Source: an uncultured SAR86 cluster bacterium (GTDB taxonomy: Bacteria; Pseudomonadota; Gammaproteobacteria; Magnimaribacterales; D2472). From it: a DNA stretch of 64,000 bases. Numbering within the stretch: the stretch's first letter is position 1; each line of letters begins with the position of its first letter. The translations under genes and the position numbers were made by a program. Of the stretch, positions 7,986 to 16,280 are shown piece by piece. Location of the stretch: positions 1-64,000 of the forward strand of contig CACLMT010000007.1 of assembly GCA_902608115.1 (NCBI GenBank), given 5' to 3'. Under the pieces are notes generated by a model. The model worked only from the letters and a program-made list of their open reading frames with translations. It did not search any database and was not told where the DNA came from.

Positions 7986-9217
7986 CTAATTTCAATAAAA
8001 GATTGATAGCAACCATTCTCATCAATTTTTTCTTCAATAACACACCCTGAATCAAATAGTTTTGAACGAATTGCTGCATGAATTGGAAGAAAGTGAACCC
8101 ATCCAGCCATAACTTCTCCAAATAGAGTTTCAGAAATTTCTTTCTTTAGTTTATCAATACCTTCCCCTGATTTAGTTGAGATTTTTAATTGAGGATATAG
8201 ATTGTTATTGAGTTGAGTGCATGGCTCATTAGGTAAATCAATTTTATTTAAAGCTCTAATTTGCGGAATTTCTGTTACCCCCAAATCATCAAGTATTGAA
8301 TCAACTTGATGAATTTTAAAATCAATATTTAGATCGGCTGCATCAATTACATGTATTAGAAGATCTGCAGAAGTTAAATCATCTAGCGTAGCTTTAAACG
8401 ATTCAATAAGATTAGTAGGAAGATTTGAAATAAAACCAACAGTATCTGAAAAAAGAATTGTATTGAAAGCTTTAGATTTAAAATTAGCTTTCCTTGTTGT
8501 GGTATCCAAGGTGGCAAAAAGCTTATCAGCTACATCTAAGCTACTTTTTGTAAGAACATTAAATAAAGAAGTTTTCCCTGCATTAGTGTAACCAACTAGC
8601 CCAACCAATTTATTCGACCCCTTTTTTCTTGAGTATCTATTAAGATTTTTTTGATTGTGTTGTTTATTAAGTCTTTTTTTTAATTGTTTGATTCGATCAT
8701 TGATTAACCGTCGATCAGTTTCAAGTTGAGTTTCACCTGGCCCTCTTAATCCTATACCACCTTTTTGTCTTTCTAAATGACTCCAGCCTCGCACTAGTCG
8801 TGTAGATAGAAAACTTAATTGTGCAAGTTCAACTTGTAATTTCCCAATATCGCTTTCAGCTCTAGATGCAAAAATATCAAGGATTAACCCAGTTCTATCT
8901 AGCACCCTTGCATGAAGTGATTTTTCTAAATTCCGTTCTTGTGATGGAGATAGCTCACAATCTAAAACTACTAATTTAATATTTTTCTCAGTTACAAGTG
9001 TTTTGAGCTCTTCCATTTTTCCTTTTGTTAGGAAGTGACTTACAGATATAGAATTTTGATTTGAAAAAAAATGATCTTCAATTTTTAGACCTGAGGATCT
9101 TATCAGTTCAATAAATTCATTAGACTTAAAATCATCTAGGTTTTTCGGAGGCGATCGATGTAGATTTATGGAGACAATTATAGATCTTAGGTCAATAGGG
9201 GTTGAGGTCTTTTCCAA
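7922..9217 (-). CDS. hflX: Ribosome-associated GTPase HflX
   Basis: The protein is 431 residues with a probable TTG start. The N-terminal HflX domain includes the glycine-rich GIGLRGPGETQLETDRR block. The GTPase domain has G1 GYTNAGKTSLF, G2-region threonines (DTTTRK), G3 DTVGFI and G4 NKID. HflX binds the large ribosomal subunit and rescues stalled or hibernating ribosomes. In many gammaproteobacteria it follows hfq; here it follows a DUF1330 gene instead, 18 bases upstream on the same strand, so the two are probably co-transcribed. Its 3' end overlaps the lipoprotein remnant at 7800-7985. Confidence 0.94.
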   Translation of the reverse strand: MEKTSTPIDLRSIIVSINLHRSPPKNLDDFKSNEFIELIRSSGLKIEDHFFSNQNSISVSHFLTKGKMEELKTLVTEKNIKLVVLDCELSPSQERNLEKSLHARVLDRTGLILDIFASRAESDIGKLQVELAQLSFLSTRLVRGWSHLERQKGGIGLRGPGETQLETDRRLINDRIKQLKKRLNKQHNQKNLNRYSRKKGSNKLVGLVGYTNAGKTSLFNVLTKSSLDVADKLFATLDTTTRKANFKSKAFNTILFSDTVGFISNLPTNLIESFKATLDDLTSADLLIHVIDAADLNIDFKIHQVDSILDDLGVTEIPQIRALNKIDLPNEPCTQLNNNLYPQLKISTKSGEGIDKLKKEISETLFGEVMAGWVHFLPIHAAIRSKLFDSGCVIEEKIDENGCYQSFIEISQNMFKQLEDLENFKDLKPVS

Positions 9218-9235
9218 ATTTCTAAAATTTTAAAA

Positions 9236-9544
9236 TTATTTTTTCAATACTTTTGTAAAAGTAATTGAGTGAGTTGTTGTTCCATTACGCCTATATTCTG
9301 ATAACTGTTGATATTCTGGATCATTAAACCAGCTTTGTGCATCTTCTTCAGTATTAAATCCAAAAATAATGATCCTTCCTTTTAAAGAAGAGTCCCCCTC
9401 TTTATGTTCAGGAGCATCATCAAAAGTAATAAATGAACCATTGTATTTTTTTAGGATTGGGAAAAAACCTTTTTCATATTTTCTATATTCATTTGCATCA
9501 TTAACTTCTAGGTTAGCGATAACAATAATTTCAAAGTTATTCAT
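9236..9544 (-). CDS. DUF1330 domain protein
   Basis: This 102-residue protein has the ferredoxin-like DUF1330 pattern: an N-terminal strand IIVIANLEVNDANEYRKYEK, a central GSFITFDDAPEHKEG, RIIIFGFNTEEDAQSWF, and a C-terminal strand containing SITFTKVLKK. Members are small dimeric alpha/beta-barrel proteins, mostly without known function. It precedes hflX in the same orientation and lies opposite the thioesterase gene at 9665; the 120 bases between them (9545-9664) are very AT-rich and probably hold both promoters. Confidence 0.82.
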   Translation of the reverse strand: MNNFEIIVIANLEVNDANEYRKYEKGFFPILKKYNGSFITFDDAPEHKEGDSSLKGRIIIFGFNTEEDAQSWFNDPEYQQLSEYRRNGTTTHSITFTKVLKK

Positions 9545-9664
9545 AATTTTTCTATAAATTAAATTTCTATTGTACTTAAATCGTTAAATGAAAAACATAA
9601 TTTTTTATTTGCAAATCTTCATTTCTTTCTCCACAATTCCTTTTTTAAATTATTTTGTATCGCT

Positions 9665-10138
9665 ATGAAAGATCTTTTTCCATATAAGGGAAAGAAGGTA
9701 ACTGTCACCCAAGATATGTGTGATTTTAATGGTCACATGAATGTTACTTTTATAAAAGAAGTTTTTGAGCAAGGCTGGGAATTTACACTCAAGGATTTTG
9801 GTTTTGATGAAAGCTATCTTGAACAAGGTTACTCATCATTTACCTTGGAAGATAATTATAGGTTTAAAAAAGAATTTCTTGTAGGAGATGATATTTTTCC
9901 TGTTTTTAGGCTTTTAAATGTTAATGAGAAGTTATTTCATATGATCGGAGCTTTATTTGATAAGGAGGGCACAATTAGCGCTATGTATGAGACAGTAGAA
10001 GGTCATATTGATATGGCTAAGAGGAAGATCATACCCATGGATTCAGAAAGACTAGATAGAGTCATAAAAATTAAGAAAGAGCATGATTCTAGGGGTGAAA
10101 TACCTTATGAGTTAAGATTAAGAATTAGGAATTTATAA
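9665..10138 (+). CDS. Hotdog-fold thioesterase (4HBT-like)
   Basis: The 157-residue protein contains the hotdog catalytic region QDMCDFNGHMNVTFIKEVFEQGWEF, where the D-x-x-G-H-M-N segment matches the active-site helix of 4-hydroxybenzoyl-CoA-type and acyl-CoA thioesterases. The later strands (FKKEFLVGDDIFPVFRLL, HMIGALFDKEG) complete the hotdog sheet. It probably hydrolyses an acyl-CoA. The substrate is unknown; proximity to the steroid operon (about 900 bases upstream, same strand) is suggestive only, because the MBL gene on the opposite strand separates them. Confidence 0.78.
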   Translation: MKDLFPYKGKKVTVTQDMCDFNGHMNVTFIKEVFEQGWEFTLKDFGFDESYLEQGYSSFTLEDNYRFKKEFLVGDDIFPVFRLLNVNEKLFHMIGALFDKEGTISAMYETVEGHIDMAKRKIIPMDSERLDRVIKIKKEHDSRGEIPYELRLRIRNL

Positions 10139-10202
10139 TTTAATGAATGAAATAATAAAGAACGAAACGAAATTAAAGCAAAATAATTCTTAAAAAACTA
10201 TT

Positions 10203-10853
10203 TTAACTAAGCACGGAATCAGCAACAAAAGCATTATCTTTTCTTTCTTGACCAAAGGTTGAGACTGGTCCATGCCCTGAAATAAATAGTACTTCTTCAC
10301 CAAGAGGCCATAACTTCTGAGTAATAGAATTTAGTAATTCTTGATGATTTCCCCTTGGTAAATCAGTTCTTCCAATTGAGCCTCTAAATAAGACATCTCC
10401 CACCGCAGCTAGCTTAGATTCTGGATGAAAAAAAATAATATGACCCGGTGTATGTCCTGGGCAAAAGAGTACTTTTAAAATTGCATCTCCTAGTTGAACC
10501 TCATCTCCATCATTTAGCCAGCGATTTGGAATACAGTTTTGTGCTTGCATCCCAAACATCTTTCCTTGAAGCTCCAATGAATCAAGTAAAAAAGCATCTT
10601 CTTTATGTGGCCCCTCAATTTCAATAGAAAGCATTTGAGCTAATTCATTAGCTGCACCAGCATGATCAGCATGCCCATGAGTGAGTAAAATTTTTTCGGG
10701 AATTAAATTATTATTTTTAGCTACTTCTAAGAGAATATCTATATCTCCTCCAGGATCAACAAATGCACATTTTTTTGATTTTTCACAAAATAAAATAGGT
10801 GCATTTTGTTGAAATGGAGTTACGGGGTTAATAATTGCTTTTATCATTGCCAT
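10203..10853 (-). CDS. MBL-fold hydrolase, glyoxalase II-like
   Basis: The 216-residue protein has the metallo-beta-lactamase metal motif THGHADHAG (H-x-H-x-D-H) near residue 59, then CPGHTPGHIIFF with the next metal histidine, GDVLFRGSIGRTDLPRG with the bridging aspartate, and a final histidine in FISGHGPVSTFGQE. This set matches the short YcbL/GloB-like hydrolases, which cleave hydroxyacyl-glutathione or related thioesters. It is divergent from the steroid operon; the 187 bases between (10854-11040) carry the inverted repeat described separately. Confidence 0.88.
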   Translation of the reverse strand: MAMIKAIINPVTPFQQNAPILFCEKSKKCAFVDPGGDIDILLEVAKNNNLIPEKILLTHGHADHAGAANELAQMLSIEIEGPHKEDAFLLDSLELQGKMFGMQAQNCIPNRWLNDGDEVQLGDAILKVLFCPGHTPGHIIFFHPESKLAAVGDVLFRGSIGRTDLPRGNHQELLNSITQKLWPLGEEVLFISGHGPVSTFGQERKDNAFVADSVLS

Positions 10854-10980
10854 TTCTTTATTTTATAGAATTTATACTTATTTAAGGAAAAGTTTTTGGT
10901 AAAGATAATGTTTTGTAAAATATTGGACTAAAATTATGCATAAATAAATTGAATGATAGAATTAATAGTGAAAATATAAG

Positions 10981-11007
10981 ATATTGCTTTGAATCTTAAA
11001 GCAATAT
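10981..11007. promoter_or_regulatory. Perfect inverted repeat upstream of the steroid operon
   Basis: ATATTGCTTT (10981-10990) and AAAGCAATAT (10998-11007) form a perfect 10-base inverted repeat with a 7-base spacer, ending 33 bases before the hsaC start. Possible promoter elements lie just upstream: TTGGAC (10923-10928) with TAAATT (10945-10950), or TTGAAT (10949-10954) with TATAAG (10975-10980). The position suits an operator for a dimeric repressor or a 5' UTR hairpin. It does not look like the published KstR or KstR2 boxes. Its function is inferred from position and symmetry only. Confidence 0.45.
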
Positions 11008-11040
11008 TCATTATTAATAGCTGCGAAGCAGGAGCCTAAA

Positions 11041-11943
11041 ATGAAAATAGAATCTTTAAGTTACATTTTAATTGAAACTACTGACATCCAAAAATGGGAA
11101 TCTTATGCTCATGATGTAGTGGGTTTGATGAAAAATGAGAAGAAGAGTAATGAAAATAATTTATTTCTTCGTATAGATGAAAGTCCATTTAGATTTCAGG
11201 TACAAAAAGGAGAAACTGAAAGGTATGTGTTGGGAGGTTTTGAGTTAGCTAATAAACAAGAGTTTGATGACGCCAAGAAACAACTTTCTGATATAGGAGT
11301 TTCTTATGAAGAGCAAGGTGATGATCTAGTTAATGTAAGATGTGTTGAAGAGTTAATAACTTTAAAAGATCCTGCTGGTAATTCTCTGGAACTTTTTTAT
11401 GGTCGGTCTTCTGATGAAGAGGAGTTTAAATCTCCGCAAGACATTTCAGGCTTTGTAACAAAGGGTTTAGGTTTGGGTCATCTTGTATTTGGAGCTTTAG
11501 ATATTGAGCCAGTACATGATTTTTATATTGAAGTTTTAGGCTTCGGTGACTCAGATATTATGCATATGAAGTTCAGCCCTAATCCAGAGGATCCAGAATC
11601 AGCTTTGTATTTTATGCATTGCAATAACCCCCGTCATCACACAGTTGCTTTTATTCAAGCACCATCACCGCCCTCAGGATTGGTTCATGCAATGATTGAG
11701 GTTGAAAATTCAGAACAGGTTGTTAAAGCATTGGATAGGGCAGTTGCAAATGATGTACATATTTCATCAACATTAGGAAGGCATATGAATGACAAAATGT
11801 TTTCTTTTTATATGCAAACCCCAGCAGGTTTTATGCTTGAATTTGGATGTGATGGCTTACAACCTGATTGGAATACATTTAAAACAACTAATTGTCCTGC
11901 TCCAAGTTACTGGGGTCATGAATTCAATATACCTGAAGCATAA
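11041..11943 (+). CDS. hsaC: Extradiol ring-cleavage dioxygenase, HsaC-like (3,4-DHSA dioxygenase)
   Basis: This 300-residue type I extradiol dioxygenase has two vicinal-oxygen-chelate modules. Iron ligands are visible as H147 (GLGHLVF), H216 (LVHAMIEV) and E267 (MLEFGCDG); second-shell residues H200 (NPRHHTVAF), H248 (LGRHMND) and Y257 also match. The CNNPRHH and ATLGRH-like blocks closely follow mycobacterial HsaC, which meta-cleaves the catecholic A ring of 3,4-dihydroxy-9,10-seconandrost-1,3,5(10)-triene-9,17-dione. A good SD (AGGAG, 11029-11033) precedes the ATG. It is the first gene of the operon, 3 bases before ipdA. A biphenyl-type role is less likely given the Ipd neighbours. Confidence 0.88.
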   Translation: MKIESLSYILIETTDIQKWESYAHDVVGLMKNEKKSNENNLFLRIDESPFRFQVQKGETERYVLGGFELANKQEFDDAKKQLSDIGVSYEEQGDDLVNVRCVEELITLKDPAGNSLELFYGRSSDEEEFKSPQDISGFVTKGLGLGHLVFGALDIEPVHDFYIEVLGFGDSDIMHMKFSPNPEDPESALYFMHCNNPRHHTVAFIQAPSPPSGLVHAMIEVENSEQVVKALDRAVANDVHISSTLGRHMNDKMFSFYMQTPAGFMLEFGCDGLQPDWNTFKTTNCPAPSYWGHEFNIPEA

Positions 11944-11946
11944 TAG

Positions 11947-12816
11947 ATGGATAAAACAATGAATCATCAAGAGGCTGTTGATCAGTTATCTGATGGAATG
12001 ACTGTTGGAGTTGGTGGATGGGGGGCTCGACGGAAACCGATGTCTCTAATCAGAGCAATATGTCAATCAGATCTAAAAGATTTAACTATAGTTAGTTATG
12101 GCGGTCCTGATGTAGGGCTTTTGTGCGCACATCAAAAGGTTAAGAAATTAATTTTTGGATTCGTTTCTCTTGATTTAATACCACTGGATTCTCATTTCCG
12201 GAAAGCTCGTCAGAACAAAGAAATTGAGGTTATGGAGTTAGATGAAGGAATGGTTCAATGGGGCTTGAGGGCAGCGGCTATGCGCTTACCATTTCTTCCA
12301 ACTCGAGTTGGGATTGGGACAGATGTATTAAAAAATAACCCAGAAATCAAATTTATTTCATCTCCTTACTCTGATGAAGAAAGTTTGGTTGCAATGCCTG
12401 CAATTAAATTAGATGTTTCCCTTTTGCATGTAAATAAATCAGATAAAAAGGGCAATACACAAATCTATGGTCCAGACCCTTTCTTTGATGAAATGTTTGC
12501 AAGAGCAGCTGATAAAACTTTTATTTCTTGTGAGGAATTAGTAGGAACAGATAACTTGGGTGGAAAAGAGGCGGCAATTTATAACCGATTTGAGCGCAGT
12601 TTAGTTTCTGGGATAGTACATTCTTTAGGAGGAGCTCATCCAACCTCATGTGCTCCTAATTATGGATTTGATTTAGAGCATTTAAAGATTTACTCGGCTG
12701 CAGCAAAATCTTTTGGAGATTACAGTCAAAATTTTTTACAAGGTTCAGCAGAAGAATATATAGATGCAGTAGGTGGCCACAAAAAAATACAAAACATCCC
12801 TTTACCTCAATTTTAA
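11947..12816 (+). CDS. ipdA: CoA-transferase-family ring hydrolase, alpha subunit (IpdA)
   Basis: The 289-residue protein carries GVGGWGARRKPMSLIRAI, IVSYGGPDVGLLC, LIFGFVSLD and ELDEGMVQWGLRAAAMRLPF. These follow mycobacterial IpdA segment by segment, including the acidic residue in DEGM (about E100) that corresponds to the catalytic glutamate. With IpdB it forms a heteromer that hydrolytically opens ring C of the COCHEA-CoA intermediate; despite the fold it is not a CoA transferase. An alternative ATG at 11959 would shorten the protein by four residues. The gene for IpdB begins one base after its stop codon. Confidence 0.9.
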   Translation: MDKTMNHQEAVDQLSDGMTVGVGGWGARRKPMSLIRAICQSDLKDLTIVSYGGPDVGLLCAHQKVKKLIFGFVSLDLIPLDSHFRKARQNKEIEVMELDEGMVQWGLRAAAMRLPFLPTRVGIGTDVLKNNPEIKFISSPYSDEESLVAMPAIKLDVSLLHVNKSDKKGNTQIYGPDPFFDEMFARAADKTFISCEELVGTDNLGGKEAAIYNRFERSLVSGIVHSLGGAHPTSCAPNYGFDLEHLKIYSAAAKSFGDYSQNFLQGSAEEYIDAVGGHKKIQNIPLPQF

Positions 12817-12817
12817 T

Positions 12818-13573
12818 ATGACAGACTCTATTTCATTGGCTGAAACATGTATTAGCGCTTCTGCAAAGGTGTGGAAAGATGATGGTGAGATTCTTGCAAC
12901 TGGTATTGGTTTAATACCAAGACTGGCAGTGGGTTTGGCTAAATTAACTACAAACCCAGATTTAATGATGACTGATGGAGAGGCATTTTTAATATCTAAT
13001 CCTGTGCCGATGGGCCCAAGAGATTCATCACAAGATTCTATTGAGGGTTATATGACATATAGTAGAGTTTTTAAGAATATCTGGAGTGGTTTTAGGCATG
13101 CCATGGTCACACCATCACAGATTGATTGTTATGGTCAAACAAACATTAGTTCAATTGGTAGTTATGATCAACCAAAAGTTCAATTACTTGGCGTTAGAGG
13201 GTTTCCAGGGAATTTTATTAGCCACAAGAATTCTATTTTTATACCAAATCACTCAACAAAGGTATTTGTGGAGGGTGAAGTTGATATGGTTTCTGGTATG
13301 GGATATAAGAATAAAAAATCTGATGATCTGATGCCTAATATTGTTGCAGTTATAACTAATTTAGGAGTTTTTGACTTCAATGGTCCTAATAATCAGTTAC
13401 AAATGCTTTCTTTGCATTCGGGGGTTAGCAAGGAGGAAGTAATTGAAAAGACCGGGTTTGAGTTTACTATTAAATCAGAAGATCAAACATTAGCCCCAAC
13501 TGAAGAGGAATTACACTTTATTCGAGAGACCTTAGACCCAAAAGGCCTTAGAAATAGTATTTTTGGAGATTAA
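12818..13573 (+). CDS. ipdB: CoA-transferase-family ring hydrolase, beta subunit (IpdB)
   Basis: The ATG at 12818 immediately follows the ipdA stop; the longer in-frame reading from 12773 would overlap ipdA and is not needed. The 251-residue protein has LMMTDGEAFLIS, GRVFKNIWSGFRHAMVTPSQ, YGQTNISSIGSYDQPK, LLGVRGFPGNFISHKNS, VDMVSGMGY and NLGVFDFNGP, closely following the mycobacterial IpdB order, and ends in the conserved FIRETLDPKGLR. It is the partner of IpdA in opening the last steroid ring (C). Tight spacing implies coupled translation and equal stoichiometry. Confidence 0.9.
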   Translation: MTDSISLAETCISASAKVWKDDGEILATGIGLIPRLAVGLAKLTTNPDLMMTDGEAFLISNPVPMGPRDSSQDSIEGYMTYSRVFKNIWSGFRHAMVTPSQIDCYGQTNISSIGSYDQPKVQLLGVRGFPGNFISHKNSIFIPNHSTKVFVEGEVDMVSGMGYKNKKSDDLMPNIVAVITNLGVFDFNGPNNQLQMLSLHSGVSKEEVIEKTGFEFTIKSEDQTLAPTEEELHFIRETLDPKGLRNSIFGD

Positions 13574-13575
13574 TT

Positions 13576-14448
13576 ATGGCAAGAAATAAACCAACGATTA
13601 AGTATAAAAAGAAAGATGATTTAGCAATTATCTCACTGAATCGACCTGAATATAATAACGCTCAAAATGGGAAGATGACCTACGATCTAGACAAGGCTTT
13701 CAAAAAAGCTGTTGATGATGATGCAATTAAGGTAATTATATTAAAGGGAAATGGTAAACATTTTTCTGCAGGTCATGATATTGGAACACCTGGAAGAGAT
13801 GTTGATGTGGAATATGATCGGAAGTCTATGTGGTATGACCATACGAATAAGCCAGGTGGAGAGTTTTGGTATGTTCGAGAGCAAGAGGTTTATCTAAATA
13901 TGTGTAGAAGATGGCGAGATATACCTAAACCAACCATAGCCATGGTTCACGGGGCTTGTGTAGCTGGGGGATGTATGCTTGCATGGGTTTGTGATTTAAT
14001 TGTAGCTTCTGATGATGCATTTTTTGCTGATCCGGTTGTTAGAATGGGTATTCCTGGAGTGGAATACTTTGCTCATCCATATGAATTAAATCCTAGGATT
14101 GCTAAAGAATTTTTATTTTTAGGCGAAAGAATGTCTGCACAAAGGGGTTATGAAATGGGTATGGTAAATAAAGTTGTTCCAAAAGAAGATCTTGAATCCA
14201 CAACAATTGAGATGGCGACTAAAATTGCGCAAATGCCAAGACTGGGCCTAACCTTAACTAAACAGGCAATTAACCATGTAGAAGATCTACAAGGAAAACG
14301 AAATGGTATGGAGGCAGCCTTTGCGTGGCATCACTTTTCTCATGCACATAATGATCTAACTACTGGAAATATCTTATCAGGGTTTGATGCCAAGAAAATG
14401 GCTAAATCACAAAAGACCAAAAAGAAAACTCATAAGAAAAAAAAATAA
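13576..14448 (+). CDS. Enoyl-CoA hydratase/isomerase (crotonase) with lysine-rich tail
   Basis: This 290-residue crotonase has the oxyanion-hole blocks KHFSAGHDIG (about residues 61-70) and HGACVAGGCMLAWVCDLIVAS (about 125-145), and ADPVVRMGIPGVEYF in the substrate region. An insert with WYDHTNKPGGEFWYVREQEVYL lengthens it beyond the usual 255-260 residues, as in the EchA13-type group. It is distinct from the EchA20 orthologue two genes downstream. It presumably acts on a steroid-derived enoyl-CoA, but the step is not assigned. The C-terminus ends in SQKTKKKTHKKKK, a strongly basic tail not normal for crotonases. Confidence 0.82.
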   Translation: MARNKPTIKYKKKDDLAIISLNRPEYNNAQNGKMTYDLDKAFKKAVDDDAIKVIILKGNGKHFSAGHDIGTPGRDVDVEYDRKSMWYDHTNKPGGEFWYVREQEVYLNMCRRWRDIPKPTIAMVHGACVAGGCMLAWVCDLIVASDDAFFADPVVRMGIPGVEYFAHPYELNPRIAKEFLFLGERMSAQRGYEMGMVNKVVPKEDLESTTIEMATKIAQMPRLGLTLTKQAINHVEDLQGKRNGMEAAFAWHHFSHAHNDLTTGNILSGFDAKKMAKSQKTKKKTHKKKK

Positions 14449-14460
14449 AGCGCGAGATCT

Positions 14461-15522
14461 ATTATTAACAAATTAACTCAAATTTTAGGCTGTCAATATC
14501 CCGTAATTCAAACAGCTATGGGTTGGGTTGCAACCCCTGAATTGGTTGCAGCGTCCTGTAATGCAGGGGCTTTTGGGTTTCTTGCTCTTGCAACAGCTGG
14601 TCCTGATGAAGCAATTGAGATGATTGATAAAACTTTAGAGCTAACAGATAAGCCATTTGGAATAAATTTTCATATGTTTCAACCTGGCGCTGAACAAATT
14701 GTTGAAGCTGTTATTAGTAAAAATATCAAAGCAGTCAGTTATTCACGTTCACCTACAGCTGATTTTATTTCAAAGTTTAAGAAAAATGGTGTTATATGTA
14801 TTCCAACCGTAGGGGCTTTAAAACATGCTTTAAAAGCTGTAGATTTAGGAGCTGATGCATTGGTGATTCAAGGTTCTGAGGGTGGAGGTCATACTGGATC
14901 CACTCCAACCACCCTTTTATTAAGTTCAGTTCTCCAACAAGTTGAGGTTCCTGTAATAGCTGCTGGAGGTTTTAGAGATGGTGCTGGTTTGGCAGCTGCA
15001 TTAGCTTGGGGAGCTGCTGGGATTGCTATGGGTACTAGATTTATGATGACTCAAGAAAGCCCAGTACCTCAAGTAACAAAAGATGCATACCTTTCTGCAA
15101 AAATTGAAGAAATTAAAATAACTAAAAAATTTGATGGCTTACCTCATAGATTAATTTTTAATAAATATATTCAAAAAATTGATCGTTCAAATCCCTTAAG
15201 CCTTTTATTGATTTCATTATCTTCGGCTTGGAGGTATAAACAATTAACCGAATCATCATTTAAGGATTTATTAAAAGCTTTTTTTGCAATGCTAAGAGGT
15301 GATGATCTCACAATTTCTCAATCAATAATGTCTGCAAACAGCCCAGCGATTATTCAAAAAGCAATGGTTGAAGGTTTTCCTAATGAGGGGGCTATGCCTT
15401 CAGGTCAAGTAGCTGGGATAATTAATAATATTCCTACTTGTAGTGAATTAATAATGCAGATTATGAGAGAATTTGAACTTTCATATACAAGATTTAAGGA
15501 AATAGGAGAAGCAGAATCATGA
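14461..15522 (+). CDS. ipdC: IpdC-like flavin oxidoreductase (nitronate monooxygenase family), apparent AUU start
   Basis: The TIM-barrel FMN protein has VIQGSEGGGHTG and VIAAGGFRDGAGLAAALAWG with GTRFMMTQES, matching the NMO/2-nitropropane dioxygenase family and specifically mycobacterial IpdC, which acts on ring-D intermediates of HIP catabolism. The first ATG is at 14518, but in-frame sequence upstream reads NKLTQILGCQYPVIQTAMGW, the conserved N-terminal FMN-site strand, and must be translated. Between the preceding stop (14446-14448) and 14518 no ATG, GTG or TTG exists in frame; the best-placed codon is ATT at 14461, giving 353 residues. Start is therefore inferred as AUU, unless a base error hides an ATG. 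It overlaps echA20 by four bases. Confidence 0.82.
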   Translation: MINKLTQILGCQYPVIQTAMGWVATPELVAASCNAGAFGFLALATAGPDEAIEMIDKTLELTDKPFGINFHMFQPGAEQIVEAVISKNIKAVSYSRSPTADFISKFKKNGVICIPTVGALKHALKAVDLGADALVIQGSEGGGHTGSTPTTLLLSSVLQQVEVPVIAAGGFRDGAGLAAALAWGAAGIAMGTRFMMTQESPVPQVTKDAYLSAKIEEIKITKKFDGLPHRLIFNKYIQKIDRSNPLSLLLISLSSAWRYKQLTESSFKDLLKAFFAMLRGDDLTISQSIMSANSPAIIQKAMVEGFPNEGAMPSGQVAGIINNIPTCSELIMQIMREFELSYTRFKEIGEAES

Positions 15523-16280
15523 GCGTAAATACTTCTATCAATAATGGAATTGCTGAAATAGTTTTAGACTGCCCTCCAGTTAACGCATTAGGTTCTCAGG
15601 AATGGCTAGATTTAGCATTTAATATTGATAATCTTTCTTATAATGATGAGGTTCGTGCAATCATTATCAAGGCTAATGGAAAAGGTTTCTGTGCTGGAGT
15701 TGATATTAAAGAGCTACAGTCAGATCCAACAAAAATCCATCAAGTGAATGATGGTTGTTGGAAAACTGCAAGAGCTATTCATGTTTGTAATATTCCAGTG
15801 ATTGCTGCTTGCCATGGTTTTGTTTTGGGAGGTGGAATTTTGATAGCAGGTGCTTCAGATATAGTTCTCTCAACAGAAGATGCTTATTTTGGGTTACCTG
15901 AAATTGATCGAGGCGCATTAGGTGGCGGGGCTCATTTAAGTCGTTTATTCCCTTTGCAGGCAGTTCGAAAAATGATGCTAACTGGTAAACCTATTTCTGC
16001 TACAAGAGCTTTTGAATATGGGTCTATAGAATCTTTACATAAGGATAAAACCAGTCTTGATAAAGCCGCCATGGAAGTAGCTGAAGATATAGCAACCAAG
16101 AGTCCATTAGCTATTAAATTAGCAAAAAAAGCTTTAAATCAAATTGAGAATAGCGATGTAGATAAGAACTATAAATCTGAACAAAAATTTACTTTAGAAT
16201 TATATAAGTCAAAAGATTCCCAAGAAGCAAGAGATGCATTTGTTGAAAAAAGAGACGCTAATTTTAAAGATGCAGATTAA
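15519..16280 (+). CDS. echA20: Crotonase EchA20 (steroid ring-D hydrolase)
   Basis: The 253-residue protein shows NGIAEIVLDCPPVNALGSQEW, KGFCAGVDIKELQ, GFVLGGGILIAGASDIVLS and FGLPEIDRGALGGGAHLSRLF, and ends with EQKFTLELYKSKDSQEARDAF. These follow mycobacterial EchA20 along its whole length, including the PPVNA start and the ERGALG-type active-site segment. EchA20 hydrolyses ring D of the HIEC-CoA intermediate (a C-C bond hydrolysis by a crotonase) to give COCHEA-CoA for IpdAB. It starts with ATGA overlapping the ipdC stop, and its end overlaps ipdE1. Confidence 0.9.
   Translation: MSVNTSINNGIAEIVLDCPPVNALGSQEWLDLAFNIDNLSYNDEVRAIIIKANGKGFCAGVDIKELQSDPTKIHQVNDGCWKTARAIHVCNIPVIAACHGFVLGGGILIAGASDIVLSTEDAYFGLPEIDRGALGGGAHLSRLFPLQAVRKMMLTGKPISATRAFEYGSIESLHKDKTSLDKAAMEVAEDIATKSPLAIKLAKKALNQIENSDVDKNYKSEQKFTLELYKSKDSQEARDAFVEKRDANFKDAD

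Noticed and set aside
10854-11040. KstR or KstR2 binding box upstream of hsaC
   Set aside because: Neither published consensus is visible; only the different inverted repeat at 10981-11007 is present.
14518-15522. ATG at 14518 as the true start of ipdC
   Set aside because: It would remove the conserved N-terminal FMN-site strand, which is plainly encoded just upstream in frame.
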